Source: Kordiimonadaceae bacterium
GTDB taxonomy: Bacteria; Pseudomonadota; Alphaproteobacteria; Sphingomonadales; Emcibacteraceae
Length of the DNA stretch: 64,000 nucleotides
Reading direction: 5' to 3'
Assembly: GCA_024236295.1 (NCBI GenBank)
Contig: JACKKT010000003.1
Location: 186,001 to 250,000 of the forward strand
Each line of letters opens with the position of its first letter. Position 1 is the first letter of the stretch. Made by a program: the position numbers and the translations under genes. The notes beneath the pieces were generated by a model. It searched no databases. It saw only the letters and a program-made list of their open reading frames with translations, and was not told where the DNA came from. Below are positions 42,602 through 52,099 of this stretch, one piece after another.

Positions 42602-43819
42602 ATGAGCGATACAATCTGGACCGATGTAAATCTGCTGACCATGACTGACATAGGCATATCTTATGGTTTAATCACTGATGCTGCCTTGGTTGAAAAGGAC
42701 GGCTTTATAAGCTGGATTGGGAAAAAAAATGAATTGCCAGATCATTATGTTGGCAAAATAATTGAATGCTCAGGCGCCTATATGACACCCGGCTTAATTG
42801 ATTGCCATACCCATCTTATTTATGGCGGCAACAGGATAAACGAATTTGAAATGCGTTTAAATGGAGCAACTTATGAAGAAATAGCAAAAGCCGGTGGCGG
42901 CATTCTTTCAACAGTCAGCGCGACACGAACTGCGTCTGAAGATGAACTGGTATCAAGCGCATTAAAACGTCTGCGCTACCTTGAAAGGGATGGTGTTACT
43001 ACAATTGAAATCAAATCAGGGTACGGACTGGATGTTGAAAATGAACTTAAGATGTTAAGGGCAGTAAAGCAACTCGATGAAATAAGCCATGCTGATGTCG
43101 TTGCCACTTTTCTTGGCGCTCATGCCCTGCCCACGGAATATAGTGATGACCGGGATGGATATATTGATCTTATTGTTAACGAAATGCTGCCAATAGTGTC
43201 CGAGGATAAGCTGGCAACTGCCGTTGACGGGTTTCTGGAAAATATCGGTTTTACGTATTCTGAAATGGAGCGGATATTTAGTGCCGCAAAAAAACATGGG
43301 TTTGAATTAAAACTTCATGCGGAACAGTTATCAGACCTTTCTGGTGCCGGACTGGCGGCAAGCTATAATGCCCTATCAGCAGATCACCTTGAGCATTTAA
43401 GTGAAAGCAGTATGGATCTGATGCAAAAATCAGGCACTGTTGCCGTGCTTCTCCCTGGGGCTTATTATACATTAAAAGATACAAAACTACCGCCCGTAAA
43501 ATCATTACGAAAACGGAATATACCTATGGCTGTAGCCACCGACAGCAACCCTGGTTCATCCCCCGTTCTTTCATTAAAACTCATGATCAATATGGCTTCA
43601 ACCATTTTTGGACTTACCCCGGAAGAGGCCCTGGCCGGGGTGACAAGAAACGCGGCAAAGGCTCTTGGACTAGACGATCGTGGTCAATTAAAAGCAGGGC
43701 TTAAAGCTGATATGGTGCTCTGGGATATCAGCCATCCGGCTGAGCTTGCCTATCAGGTTGGCGGTTCCCCCGTTTTATCCGTCATAAAAAACGGCACTGT
43801 GGTATATCAGAATATCTGA
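42602..43819 (+). CDS. hutI: Imidazolonepropionase
   Basis: 405 residues; hydrolyses imidazolone-5-propionate to N-formimino-glutamate, between HutU and HutF. Amidohydrolase metal site DCHTHLIYGGNR, then GGGILSTVSATR, TTIEIKSGYGLD, ELKLHAEQLSD (His) and MAVATDSNPGSSP (Asp) are all in family order. It is the only hut gene on the + strand, divergent from hutF over 86 nt that carry the operator. No strong ribosome site is visible. Convergent with the sodium symporter gene, 15 nt apart. Confidence 0.95.
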   Translation: MSDTIWTDVNLLTMTDIGISYGLITDAALVEKDGFISWIGKKNELPDHYVGKIIECSGAYMTPGLIDCHTHLIYGGNRINEFEMRLNGATYEEIAKAGGGILSTVSATRTASEDELVSSALKRLRYLERDGVTTIEIKSGYGLDVENELKMLRAVKQLDEISHADVVATFLGAHALPTEYSDDRDGYIDLIVNEMLPIVSEDKLATAVDGFLENIGFTYSEMERIFSAAKKHGFELKLHAEQLSDLSGAGLAASYNALSADHLEHLSESSMDLMQKSGTVAVLLPGAYYTLKDTKLPPVKSLRKRNIPMAVATDSNPGSSPVLSLKLMINMASTIFGLTPEEALAGVTRNAAKALGLDDRGQLKAGLKADMVLWDISHPAELAYQVGGSPVLSVIKNGTVVYQNI

Positions 43820-43834
43820 CCGTAATTTAAGACC

Positions 43835-45217
43835 TTAACTGCTCAGCTTGCCGGAAAAGAAAGCATAGATCAGATAACCGACAACAACCGGCACGACAAA
43901 CCGGATAATGGTTCGCCAGAATTTAAAGAGCAGGCTGTCGCCAAGCCCGATTTCTTCGAGTACATCCTTCCGGTTCATCATCCACCCTATAAATATGCCG
44001 GCAAATAGGGTATTAAACAGCATCATGGCATTGGCCGACATATATTCCAGAAGGTCCATAATATTCTTACCTGCAACCGTTTCCGTAAAGGTTAGTAGGC
44101 GGACATCAGAAAGCACATTCATGGATAGGGCCGACAGTCCTGCCAGACACCAAAGACCTATTCCGGCAAATAATGAGGCCATAGGGCGTGAGCAGATTCC
44201 CTTTTCCTCAAGCGTTGAAACAGTAGGCTCAAACAATGAAATAGTTGATGTAATGGCGGCAAAGGCCAGAAGCATAAAGAAAAGAATACCAAAAATCTGA
44301 CCAAACGGCATCTGGTCGAAGATCACAGGCAACGTTACAAAAACAAGATTTGGACCAGAGTCCAGATCAAGACCGTTGGTAAAGATAATCGGGAATACGG
44401 CAAATCCCGCAACCAGGGCAACAAAGGTATCTGCAAATGCTACCCCACAGGCAAGCTTCGGAATGGATTCGTTTTTTGGAAGGTAAGATCCATAAACCAT
44501 CATCGTTGCACTACCCAGAGAAAGTGAAAAGAATGCCTGTCCCGTGGCTTCAAGTACAGTCTCACCTGTTATTATTGAGAAATCAGGATAGAACATAAAT
44601 TTAAAGGTTTCTACAACGCCACCATTAAAAAGCGAATAGATGACCAGTAAAACCAGAATAAGAAACAGCATTGGCATTAATACATTAACCGCTTTTTCAA
44701 GCCCTGCTTTAATCCCTCTGGAAATTATAAATGCAGTAATAATCACGGCGAGCGTCATCCAGAAAATAAGGATTCCCGGGCTATTCATCATGTCTGCAAA
44801 AACGGTCTGTGTTTGGCCGTCTACAAGATTGCTCAGCTGTCCGGTAATCATGCTATAAACATAATTCAGGGTCCAACCGGCAATTACAAAATAAAACCCT
44901 AGTATTCCGATCGGTGTCATAATGTTGGTAAAACCAATAAATTTCCAAAATGGTCTGCTTTTCATCCTTTCGGCAAGGGCACCGTATGCAGCAATCGGCG
45001 GTAACTGCTTACGCCGGCCTATGGTAAGTTCAGTCATAATAAGCGGAATACCAAAAAATAAGACAACACCAAGATAAAGCAGGACAAATGCACCACCGCC
45101 ATTCTGACCGACCACATAAGGGAAACGGTAAATATTACCAAGGCCAACGGCACTCCCGATCGCCGCAAGAAGGAATGCCATTCCTGACGACCATTTTTCC
45201 TGTGTTACATGTGTCAC
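43835..45217 (-). CDS. Neurotransmitter:sodium symporter family transporter
   Basis: 460 residues, about 11-12 helices of the LeuT fold. The sodium/substrate site GSAVGLGNIYRFPYVVGQNGGG lies at residues 21-42, followed by GGAFVLLY and the first intracellular loop. Bacterial members move amino acids with sodium. Position beside hut genes hints at histidine or another amino acid, but it is convergent with hutI, not in its operon, and has no hut-type operator, so the link is weak. A C8 run lies in its upstream region. Confidence 0.88.
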   Translation of the reverse strand: MTHVTQEKWSSGMAFLLAAIGSAVGLGNIYRFPYVVGQNGGGAFVLLYLGVVLFFGIPLIMTELTIGRRKQLPPIAAYGALAERMKSRPFWKFIGFTNIMTPIGILGFYFVIAGWTLNYVYSMITGQLSNLVDGQTQTVFADMMNSPGILIFWMTLAVIITAFIISRGIKAGLEKAVNVLMPMLFLILVLLVIYSLFNGGVVETFKFMFYPDFSIITGETVLEATGQAFFSLSLGSATMMVYGSYLPKNESIPKLACGVAFADTFVALVAGFAVFPIIFTNGLDLDSGPNLVFVTLPVIFDQMPFGQIFGILFFMLLAFAAITSTISLFEPTVSTLEEKGICSRPMASLFAGIGLWCLAGLSALSMNVLSDVRLLTFTETVAGKNIMDLLEYMSANAMMLFNTLFAGIFIGWMMNRKDVLEEIGLGDSLLFKFWRTIIRFVVPVVVGYLIYAFFSGKLSS

Positions 45218-45292
45218 TTGAAAAACTCCCGATATTTATTTTTTTTGATCATCATAAATTAGCACAAGTATTTTTTGCGTCCATAAAATAAT

Positions 45293-45319
45293 GCCGCACC
45301 CCCCCCAAGAGAGCGCGGC
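45293..45319 (-). terminator. Hairpin after saccharopine-dehydrogenase-like gene
   Basis: GCCGC (45293-45297) and GCGGC (45315-45319) form a GC stem enclosing a run of eight C. On the minus strand it follows the dehydrogenase gene and is trailed by ATTATTTTAT. Plausible terminator; the C8 run is a notable slippage site. Confidence 0.45.
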
Positions 45320-45343
45320 TAAGTTTAAGGCATGATTAAATAT

Positions 45344-46417
45344 TTAAGCGTAATATTTTCCAAAACGATTGGTTATGAAGTCATTGAAATTAACATCTTC
45401 CTGTTTGACAAATCCTTTGTTTGGCAATTTTCCCTGTGCCAGAAGATCAACCATTGCGCATATCCCTGCAGAAGTTGTTACCTGAATTGCCGACCACATT
45501 TTTCCGCCAATTTCCTGATTATAGACTTTATGCGCATATGAGTCCTGAACGTAGCGGCCATCTACATCTCCCGTCACAGTCACATAAATAAGAACTACAT
45601 CCTGATAGGTAAAAGGAAGCGCATATTCAAAAATATCCTTCATCACATCCTGCCGTTCATTAAGCCTGAGATCCTGCAAAAGGAGTTTAAGAATATCACG
45701 GTGCCCCGGATAGCGGGCTGTCCGGTAGTTAAGGTTTTGGACTTTACCATCAAGCGTTTCACAAAGTGTACCAAGGCCACCGGACGTATTGAAGGCCTCA
45801 TAGTCAATACCGTCTATTGAAAAATTTTCCAGCTCCTCAAGCGGCGGTGTTTCGACCAGCCTGCCATTTATCACCGCTTCACATGGCTGGCAGTACTCAT
45901 TGATAAGTCCATCAGTCGACCAGGTCAGATTATACTTAAGAGCATTTGACGGAATTTTAGGAAGTGCCCCGACACGAAGATGGACGTTTTGTAAGCGTTC
46001 AAATTTCTTGGCAATGTCATATGCAACAATTGAAATATATCCCGGAGCCAATCCGCATTGCGGAACTAAGGCAACATTCGCTTTTTTTGCCAGGTCCTTT
46101 ACTATACGCGTACAGGCAACATCTTCGGTCAAATCAAAATAATGAACGCTGTTACGCACCGCTGCTTCTGCGATAAATTTGGTTATCTGATAAGGAGCCG
46201 CTGAAAGGACGGCAAATTTACCGGTCATTTCCTTATCCAGTGAAGATTGATCCTTTACATCAAGATTAACGGTTCTGACATTGTCATAATTTGGCATTTT
46301 TGCAAGGGCCGCATCATTAATATCAGCGACGGTGACATGATAATCACCGCTGCCAGCCAGCATTTCAGTAATCATTTCACCGATTTTACCCGCGCCCATA
46401 AGCAGAATTTTTTTCAT
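45344..46417 (-). CDS. Saccharopine-dehydrogenase-family oxidoreductase
   Basis: 357 residues with an N-terminal Rossmann NAD(P) site KILLMGAGKIGEMI (3-16), then VLSAAPYQITKFIAEAA and VALVPQCGLAPGYISIVAY, the saccharopine-dehydrogenase pattern. It probably works in lysine metabolism or on a related amino acid. It is divergent from an Lrp-type regulator with a dyad between them, which suggests amino-acid-responsive control of this gene by that regulator. Whether the product makes or breaks saccharopine cannot be told from sequence. Confidence 0.83.
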   Translation of the reverse strand: MKKILLMGAGKIGEMITEMLAGSGDYHVTVADINDAALAKMPNYDNVRTVNLDVKDQSSLDKEMTGKFAVLSAAPYQITKFIAEAAVRNSVHYFDLTEDVACTRIVKDLAKKANVALVPQCGLAPGYISIVAYDIAKKFERLQNVHLRVGALPKIPSNALKYNLTWSTDGLINEYCQPCEAVINGRLVETPPLEELENFSIDGIDYEAFNTSGGLGTLCETLDGKVQNLNYRTARYPGHRDILKLLLQDLRLNERQDVMKDIFEYALPFTYQDVVLIYVTVTGDVDGRYVQDSYAHKVYNQEIGGKMWSAIQVTTSAGICAMVDLLAQGKLPNKGFVKQEDVNFNDFITNRFGKYYA

Positions 46418-46482
46418 TTAAGATCCTATCGAAAAACTATTGTTGTCAGCACCATAAAGAGTAATATTAACAGAATGAAGGG

Positions 46483-46506
46483 TATTTAACGTTGATTTGT
46501 TAAATA
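46483..46506. promoter_or_regulatory. Lrp-type operator dyad
   Basis: TATTTAAC (46483-46490) and GTTAAATA (46499-46506) are perfect 8-nt arms with an 8-nt spacer, in the middle of the dehydrogenase-lrp divergent region and directly before the TTGACA of the likely regulator promoter. Position fits local control by the adjacent Lrp protein. Confidence 0.6.
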
Positions 46507-46510
46507 TTAT

Positions 46511-46540
46511 TTGACATTTTAACGGAATTTTTGGCAAAAT
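46511..46540 (+). promoter_or_regulatory. Probable sigma-70 promoter of the Lrp-type gene
   Basis: A perfect -35 TTGACA at 46511-46516 and CAAAAT at 46535-46540 with an 18-nt spacer, 27 nt before the ATG. The -35 is strong, the -10 only moderate. Confidence 0.4.
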
Positions 46541-46566
46541 GACGAAAACTTAAAAATGGTATCTAT

Positions 46567-46992
46567 ATGGACGATAAGGACAAACTACTGCTTAATCTGC
46601 TCAGTGAAAACAGCCGGGCATCAACAACGACGCTGGCCCGAATACTCGGTCTGTCCAGAAGTACTGTTCAGGACCGGATCAGACGGCTTGAAGACCGCGG
46701 TATTATTGCGGGATATACAATCCGCCTTAATGAAACTTATAGCCAGCGGTTAATTTCTGCTCAGGTGATGATGACCTTTCAGCCAAAATATGCAACCGCC
46801 ATAGTTCAGGCTCTAAAAAAAATGTCCGGGGTCGTATCCATATATACTGTCAGTGGTATTTATGATCTTATAGCCACTGTTCGGGCACAGACCACCGAAG
46901 AGCTTGATGCAACCATTGATAATATAGGTATTCTTCCAGGTATGGAAAAAACCACCACCTCAATCATCCTGTCCAGGAAATATGAGGTCTAG
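46567..46992 (+). CDS. Lrp/AsnC-family transcriptional regulator
   Basis: 141 residues: a helix-turn-helix (LLNLLSENSRASTTTLARIL and LSRSTVQDRIRRLEDRGII) joined to a RAM effector domain (VVSIYTVSGIYDLIATVRAQ, LPGMEKTTTSIILSRKYEV). It belongs to the local, single-operon kind of Lrp regulator. Divergent from the saccharopine-dehydrogenase-like gene, which is its likely target. The ribosome site is poor, so expression may be low. Confidence 0.9.
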   Translation: MDDKDKLLLNLLSENSRASTTTLARILGLSRSTVQDRIRRLEDRGIIAGYTIRLNETYSQRLISAQVMMTFQPKYATAIVQALKKMSGVVSIYTVSGIYDLIATVRAQTTEELDATIDNIGILPGMEKTTTSIILSRKYEV

Positions 46993-47041
46993 TACTTTTA
47001 AGTTAAAGGAATTTATAATCAGAAAAAGGCCTAAACCAATT

Positions 47042-48076
47042 CTACCCTCTCGCGGCGTTTGCAATACGCAGGCAGGCACGGGCACAGATGGCTTCAACCG
47101 GCATACCTGTTGTTTTACAGGCGGCTTCTGCTTCAGAAGTTATTGCCATGGCGCTTGCAAGTCTTGTGGTTGTCCATTTTGAAAGATCGGCTTTGAAACT
47201 CTGTGCTTCCATAGCAAAAACGCGGGGGATAAGTTTTCCCATTGCCTGATCAATTGACATCCCCTGGTCCATATAACCCCGGGCCAGGTGCATACGCTGA
47301 ATTTTACGAAGCAGTGCACGAAGAACCGATATAGGACTTTCACCACGATTAAACGCTTTAAACAAACTGTCATCAAGAACGCGAAGATCGCCGCAGATGG
47401 TGGCACTGGTGATTGTATCAATAGTGAGTGCACCACTATCCCCGACACAGGCCACAACATCATCAAATGTAACCTGATCGCTACCGCGTTTACCAATTGG
47501 CCCCATATAAAGAGCAAGTTTATTCAGCTCGCTCCGAGACACCAGCCTGTCATTTCCGAGATTCAATTGTAAAAATGCGGCAGCATCCGCATTTATGGTG
47601 AGACCGTTCTCGCGCATCACTTCATGGATTAAAGCATTTATAGTTGCCTGATTGTCTTCGTAACAGGGCAGTGCTGCTGCGTTTTTAGCCTTTTCAAATA
47701 GCTTGCGCAGCCCTGAAGTCGGGCGAAGGTTGCCTGCCGTTATCACAACCAGCCCATCGCCAAGTGGATTGGCAAGAAAATTTTCAGCGGCTTTCGTTGC
47801 ATTTTCAGCGGCACCCTCAACCCTGATCACCCGTCGCCCTCCCATCATGGAAATTGCCGCCGCCTCGTCTGCCAATATTCCCGGGTCATTTTTAAGATTG
47901 TCCGGATCAATATTGGCCACCAGAAATGGATCCTGCAAATCGGCAACCACCTGCTTTGCGATCAAAGTTGCCCGCTCACGTACCAGTCCCTCATCCGGAC
48001 CATAAACAAGTACAGCCAGAAATTCAGGAGATAGCTTTTTTACCTGAGCATCAATGTCACGGTAAGTGAGCTTCAT
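47042..48076 (-). CDS. holA: DNA polymerase III delta subunit
   Basis: 344 residues; delta opens the sliding clamp within the clamp loader. Recognised from the N-terminal YGPDEGLVRERA block, VIRVEGAAENATK, and the three-domain layout with KIQRMHLARGYMDQG near 250, together with the typical position right after lptE. Its ATG overlaps the lptE stop (TAATG), so the two are translationally coupled. Walker A is absent, as normal for delta. Confidence 0.9.
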   Translation of the reverse strand: MKLTYRDIDAQVKKLSPEFLAVLVYGPDEGLVRERATLIAKQVVADLQDPFLVANIDPDNLKNDPGILADEAAAISMMGGRRVIRVEGAAENATKAAENFLANPLGDGLVVITAGNLRPTSGLRKLFEKAKNAAALPCYEDNQATINALIHEVMRENGLTINADAAAFLQLNLGNDRLVSRSELNKLALYMGPIGKRGSDQVTFDDVVACVGDSGALTIDTITSATICGDLRVLDDSLFKAFNRGESPISVLRALLRKIQRMHLARGYMDQGMSIDQAMGKLIPRVFAMEAQSFKADLSKWTTTRLASAMAITSEAEAACKTTGMPVEAICARACLRIANAARG

Positions 48077-48627
48077 TACTGTGCCCCGCGTGGATTTTCA
48101 TTCAAATAGGTTCCGATGCGGGTAATGATCTGATTGGCCACTTCCTCCGATAATCGCTCTAATGACGTTTCACGGGCTATTTTGTTTGAGTAATCTGATC
48201 TGACAAGATCATAGGTAACAATTGCGCGGGCGGTTCCATCCATAATGGCTTGGTCCTGATCAACATCAACCAGACTGAAATCTACAGTAAGTTTAAGATT
48301 TTGCAGTGTCACCGTTTCATCTTCACGGATACCGTAACCTGCTTCCTGTACATCATAATCTGCTTTTAGAAGATAGCTGATTGCTGAGCCATTTGAAGTT
48401 AATGGTGAAATCCGTTCATTAAGATTATTTTGTAAAAGCTGTGAAAGTCGTTCCTGTCGGCCGGATACATTGCGAATCTGATCAATTTTTATGTTCGCCA
48501 TTACTTGTGCCAGACCAACATCGCCTTCTGAATTCTGGCCATACATTGGCTTAAATCCACACGCCGAAAATAATAGCAGACTTAGTATACCAATAAATCT
48601 AATGGATGATTTTTGCCATTGAGCCAT
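48076..48627 (-). CDS. lptE: LPS-assembly lipoprotein LptE
   Basis: 183 residues with a lipoprotein signal (LLLFSACGFKPMYG, Cys23). The CGFKPMYG start of the mature part is typical of alphaproteobacterial LptE, which plugs the LptD barrel in the outer membrane during LPS insertion. It begins 20 nt after leuS and is coupled to holA downstream, the common leuS-lptE-holA order. Confidence 0.9.
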   Translation of the reverse strand: MAQWQKSSIRFIGILSLLLFSACGFKPMYGQNSEGDVGLAQVMANIKIDQIRNVSGRQERLSQLLQNNLNERISPLTSNGSAISYLLKADYDVQEAGYGIREDETVTLQNLKLTVDFSLVDVDQDQAIMDGTARAIVTYDLVRSDYSNKIARETSLERLSEEVANQIITRIGTYLNENPRGAQ

Positions 48628-48647
48628 GAAGCGCCTTTTTTTAAGAT

Positions 48648-51212
48648 CTACACAACAATATTAACAATTTTGTTAGGAACTACAATAATCTTCCTGATCT
48701 CTTTTCCTGCAATTGAATTTTGTACCTTCTCTGAAGACAGAGCCAGTTCCTCCAGCGCCTTTTTATCCATATCTTTGTCCACATCCAGCTTATCTTTAAG
48801 CTTGCCCTGAACCTGAACGACAACAGTAACAGTCGTTTCCTGCATAAGTTCGGGTCTGGCAACAGGCCAGGCCGCATCGGAAACAAGCCCTTCCCCATCA
48901 ATCATAGACCACATTTCTTCGGCCAGATGCGGCATCATTGGTGCAGTTAATAAGACGATAGTATTGACGGCTTCATTTAAAGCAAATTTATCCCCCTCAC
49001 TGTTATCTGATTTAAATGCAGCTATAGCATTAGTAAATTTATAGGCTTGCGCTACAGCGCTATTAAAATGGAAATCTTCAATATCCTTGCCTATTTGTAC
49101 TATGGACAAATGGGTCATGCGTCTTAAATCCTGAGCTTCACGGCTAAAATCTTTTGGCTCCCGGATACTATTTGATTCAGGATCAATATTTTCCGTAACC
49201 GTTCGCCAAAGCCTTTGAGTAAAACGCCAGGCACCTTCCACGCCTTCCTCAGTCCATTCAAGATCGCGTTCCGGAGGACTGTCAGAAAGCATAAACCAGC
49301 GTGCTGTGTCCGCTCCGTATGTATCAATTATATCAGTGGGGTCTACCACATTCTTTTTAGATTTTGACATTTTTACTGATCGGCCGGCAGTGACTTTCTC
49401 ACCGGTCTTTTTATGGATGAAGCTGCCGTCGCTTTGTTTCTCCAGCTCTTCAGGTAAAATCCAGTTGCCTTTTCTATCCTGATAGGTTTCATGACAAACC
49501 ATTCCTTGCGTAAACAATCCGTCAAACGGTTCTTTTACATCACAAAGGCCGATTTCCTTCATAGCACGGCTAAAGAAACGTGAATAAAGAAGATGCAGAA
49601 TAGCATGTTCAATCCCACCTACATACTGGTCAACAGGCAACCAATAATCCGCTGCTTCACGGTCAAAAGGTTTATTTGAATGTGGAGACGCAAATCGGGC
49701 AAAATACCAGGAACTGTCAATAAAAGTATCAAAGGTATCCGTTTCTCGCTCTGCTTCTTTTCCGCATTTCGGACAATTAACATGTTTCCAGGTTGGATGG
49801 TGATCAAGCGGATTACCCGGCTTGTCAAACGTAATATCGTCTGGCAGCACTACGGGCAGATCAGATTTAGGGACTGGCACTACACCACAGTCATCACAAT
49901 AAATTATTGGAATTGGTGCTCCCCAATAACGCTGACGACTGACGCCCCAATCACGCAAGCGATAGTTTATTGTCGCTTCGCCGAAGCCGCCTTTCTCAGC
50001 AAGCTCTATTACTTTTGATTTGGCATCTTCGACCGATAACCCGTTTAGGAATTCTGAGTTTCCAATAGTCCCCGGATCCGTATAGGCAATATTATCAACT
50101 GAGAAAGTCGCCGGGTCTTCGCCTTTTGGGATAACAACAGCTTTCACATTTAAATTATATTTTCTGGCAAAATCCAGATCCCGCTGGTCATGGGCAGGAC
50201 ATCCAAAAACAGCGCCAGTGCCGTATTCCATCAAAACAAAATTTGCCACATAAACAGGAAGATCACATCCTTCAACAAAAGGGTGCTTCATATCTAAGTT
50301 AAGCTTAAAACCTTTCTTCTCTGCCTTCTCAAGTGCTTCTTCACTGGTGCCCAATTTGCGGCATTCTTCTATAAAGGATTTTAATTTCTGGTCTTTTTCA
50401 GCATAAGCAGTTGCAATTGGATGATCCGCAGCGATGGCAATAAATGAAGCGCCAAAAATCGTATCCGGCCGAGTGGTATAAACAGTGATTTTTTCATCGC
50501 CGACTGATGCGTTAAAAGTCAGATGCATCCCTCTGGATTTTCCAATCCAGTTTTTTTGCATGGTTCTGACCTTTTCCGGCCAACGCTCCAGGATTTCGAG
50601 AGTTTGGTCTAAATCATCTGCCACTGCTGTAATTTTTAGAAACCACTGGTTTAATTTTTTACGCTCGACGACTGCTCCGCTTCGCCAACCTTTACCATCT
50701 ATAACCTGTTCATTTGCAAGGACCGTATTATCCACAGGATCCCAATTAACCCAGCTTTCCTTGCGGTAAACAAGACCTGCGTCCATAAAGTCAATGAACA
50801 TGGCCTGTTCCTTACCATAATATTCCGGATCACAAGTTGCCAATTCACGAGTCCAGTCAAATGAAAAACCAATAGATTTTAGCTGGTTTTTCATATGATC
50901 AATATTTTCGTATGTCCATTTTGCAGGATGAACATTATGCTGCATGGCTGCATTTTCAGCAGGCATACCAAACGCATCCCAGCCCATCGGATGAAGGACA
51001 TTAAATCCTTTTGCTCTTTTATACCGGGCGACGACATCACCTTGTGTATAATTTCTAACGTGACCCATATGAATGCGTCCAGAAGGATATGGAAACATTT
51101 CCAGTACGTAGTATTTTGGTTTTGAATAATCCTCACTTACAACAAAAGTATTATTATCCGCCCATATTTTTTGCCATTTTGCCTCAGTTGCACCAGCGTT
51201 ATAGCGTGTCAT
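48648..51212 (-). CDS. leuS: Leucyl-tRNA synthetase
   Basis: 854 residues; charges tRNA-Leu. HIGH-type motif HMGH at 48-51 (PSGRIHMGHVRNY), KMSKS at 614-618, the editing domain between about 220 and 420 with TTRPDTIFG, and zinc-type CDDCG (439) and CPKCG (480) pairs within the ZN1-like insertions. The start at 51212 (MTRYNAGATEAKWQ) is the family start; GGGA lies 9 nt upstream, and the longer reading to 51236 is not conserved. A strong hairpin lies in its leader. Same strand as the DUF3576 gene upstream and lptE-holA downstream. Confidence 0.96.
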   Translation of the reverse strand: MTRYNAGATEAKWQKIWADNNTFVVSEDYSKPKYYVLEMFPYPSGRIHMGHVRNYTQGDVVARYKRAKGFNVLHPMGWDAFGMPAENAAMQHNVHPAKWTYENIDHMKNQLKSIGFSFDWTRELATCDPEYYGKEQAMFIDFMDAGLVYRKESWVNWDPVDNTVLANEQVIDGKGWRSGAVVERKKLNQWFLKITAVADDLDQTLEILERWPEKVRTMQKNWIGKSRGMHLTFNASVGDEKITVYTTRPDTIFGASFIAIAADHPIATAYAEKDQKLKSFIEECRKLGTSEEALEKAEKKGFKLNLDMKHPFVEGCDLPVYVANFVLMEYGTGAVFGCPAHDQRDLDFARKYNLNVKAVVIPKGEDPATFSVDNIAYTDPGTIGNSEFLNGLSVEDAKSKVIELAEKGGFGEATINYRLRDWGVSRQRYWGAPIPIIYCDDCGVVPVPKSDLPVVLPDDITFDKPGNPLDHHPTWKHVNCPKCGKEAERETDTFDTFIDSSWYFARFASPHSNKPFDREAADYWLPVDQYVGGIEHAILHLLYSRFFSRAMKEIGLCDVKEPFDGLFTQGMVCHETYQDRKGNWILPEELEKQSDGSFIHKKTGEKVTAGRSVKMSKSKKNVVDPTDIIDTYGADTARWFMLSDSPPERDLEWTEEGVEGAWRFTQRLWRTVTENIDPESNSIREPKDFSREAQDLRRMTHLSIVQIGKDIEDFHFNSAVAQAYKFTNAIAAFKSDNSEGDKFALNEAVNTIVLLTAPMMPHLAEEMWSMIDGEGLVSDAAWPVARPELMQETTVTVVVQVQGKLKDKLDVDKDMDKKALEELALSSEKVQNSIAGKEIRKIIVVPNKIVNIVV

Positions 51213-51241
51213 TGTTATCGGTCCCGGTCTTTGCAAGTTAT

Positions 51242-51282
51242 GTGAATTACAAGCCTATCTGCCTAATGGCTTGATAATTCAC
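51242..51282 (-). promoter_or_regulatory. Strong stem-loop in the leuS leader
   Basis: GTGAATTA (51242-51249) plus CAAGCC (51250-51255) pair with GGCTTG (51268-51273) plus TAATTCAC (51275-51282): 14 base pairs with one bulged base and a 12-nt loop. It ends 30 nt before the leuS ATG, between the DUF3576 gene and leuS. No U-run follows, so it is not a standard terminator; an RNA processing, stability or regulatory role is possible. Confidence 0.6.
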
Positions 51283-51312
51283 TTATGTTGCATATTTTAT
51301 TTACACTAAATT

Positions 51313-51783
51313 TTAATTTGTTATTGGCGCATTGTCACGGCGCAATAGTCTCGCTTGAATAATGATTGCCGAATTGATTTGTTCGGCAGCCTCCGGCCTA
51401 GGCGCTATTTCAACCCATGAGCCATTTTGCAATGTTTCGCGGTGAACTGTAATCTTTAATGCATCCGCACGAAGTTCTTTACCTATGATATACAAGTCAA
51501 CTTTGCTGCGTTCATTTGAATCGTTTGGGTTGACAGCCCAGTCGGTAAAAATCGTTCCGCTTTCATGATCAGCTTCAAGCATTGGCATAAATGACAAAGT
51601 GTCAAGTGAGGCTCGCCAAAGATATGCATTTACGCCAATTGAAAATACTTCTTCCGCAGCCTTTATATTATCCCGGGGTTCGCCAATCTCACTTCTTTTG
51701 CTACATCCCGTCAGAGGAAGTAATATAAGCATCAAAATCATTGCATGAATGACGCCTATTGATTTTCCCTGTTTAACTATCAT
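51313..51783 (-). CDS. DUF3576-family lipoprotein
   Basis: 156 residues with a lipoprotein signal (MILMLILLPLTGC, Cys27). The mature part has NAYLWRASLDTLSFMPMLEADHESGTIFTDWAV, the hallmark of DUF3576, and a KVDLYIIGKELRADALKITVHR beta-rich C-terminal half. The family is alphaproteobacterial, usually directly upstream of leuS as here; function unknown, probably envelope-related. It lies 100 nt before leuS with the leader hairpin in between. Confidence 0.85.
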   Translation of the reverse strand: MIVKQGKSIGVIHAMILMLILLPLTGCSKRSEIGEPRDNIKAAEEVFSIGVNAYLWRASLDTLSFMPMLEADHESGTIFTDWAVNPNDSNERSKVDLYIIGKELRADALKITVHRETLQNGSWVEIAPRPEAAEQINSAIIIQARLLRRDNAPITN

Positions 51784-52099
51784 TTAAATTCCATTCCTAT
51801 TACCGTAAAAGAGGCTGTATTATACAGTTAATCCATAACATTTTTTGCATCATAACGACTGCAACAGATTTGATAAAGTTGTTTATAGCCTTATTCTAAT
51901 TAATCTTGATTTATTATTAAAAAAAATGCTCATATTCTTTTCAAATGATTGAAATTATAATTTATTTCTATATACTTATCTTGGTACAGAAATGAAGTAT
52001 TTTTTGAAATAATAAGTTTCACAACCCCGTTTTTGCAGCAAGCTTGCTGTAACGTGTTGGTATTGTTGAATGATTTATGGTTTGTACATGGGATTAGAT
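51784..52099. other. AT-rich divergent region with palindrome
   Basis: About 315 nt between the DUF3576 gene (-) and an outer-membrane-like gene (+). Very AT-rich, presumably both promoters. The only clear structure is the perfect 14-bp palindrome CAGCAAGCTTGCTG at 52036-52049. No gene or RNA recognised. Confidence 0.5.
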
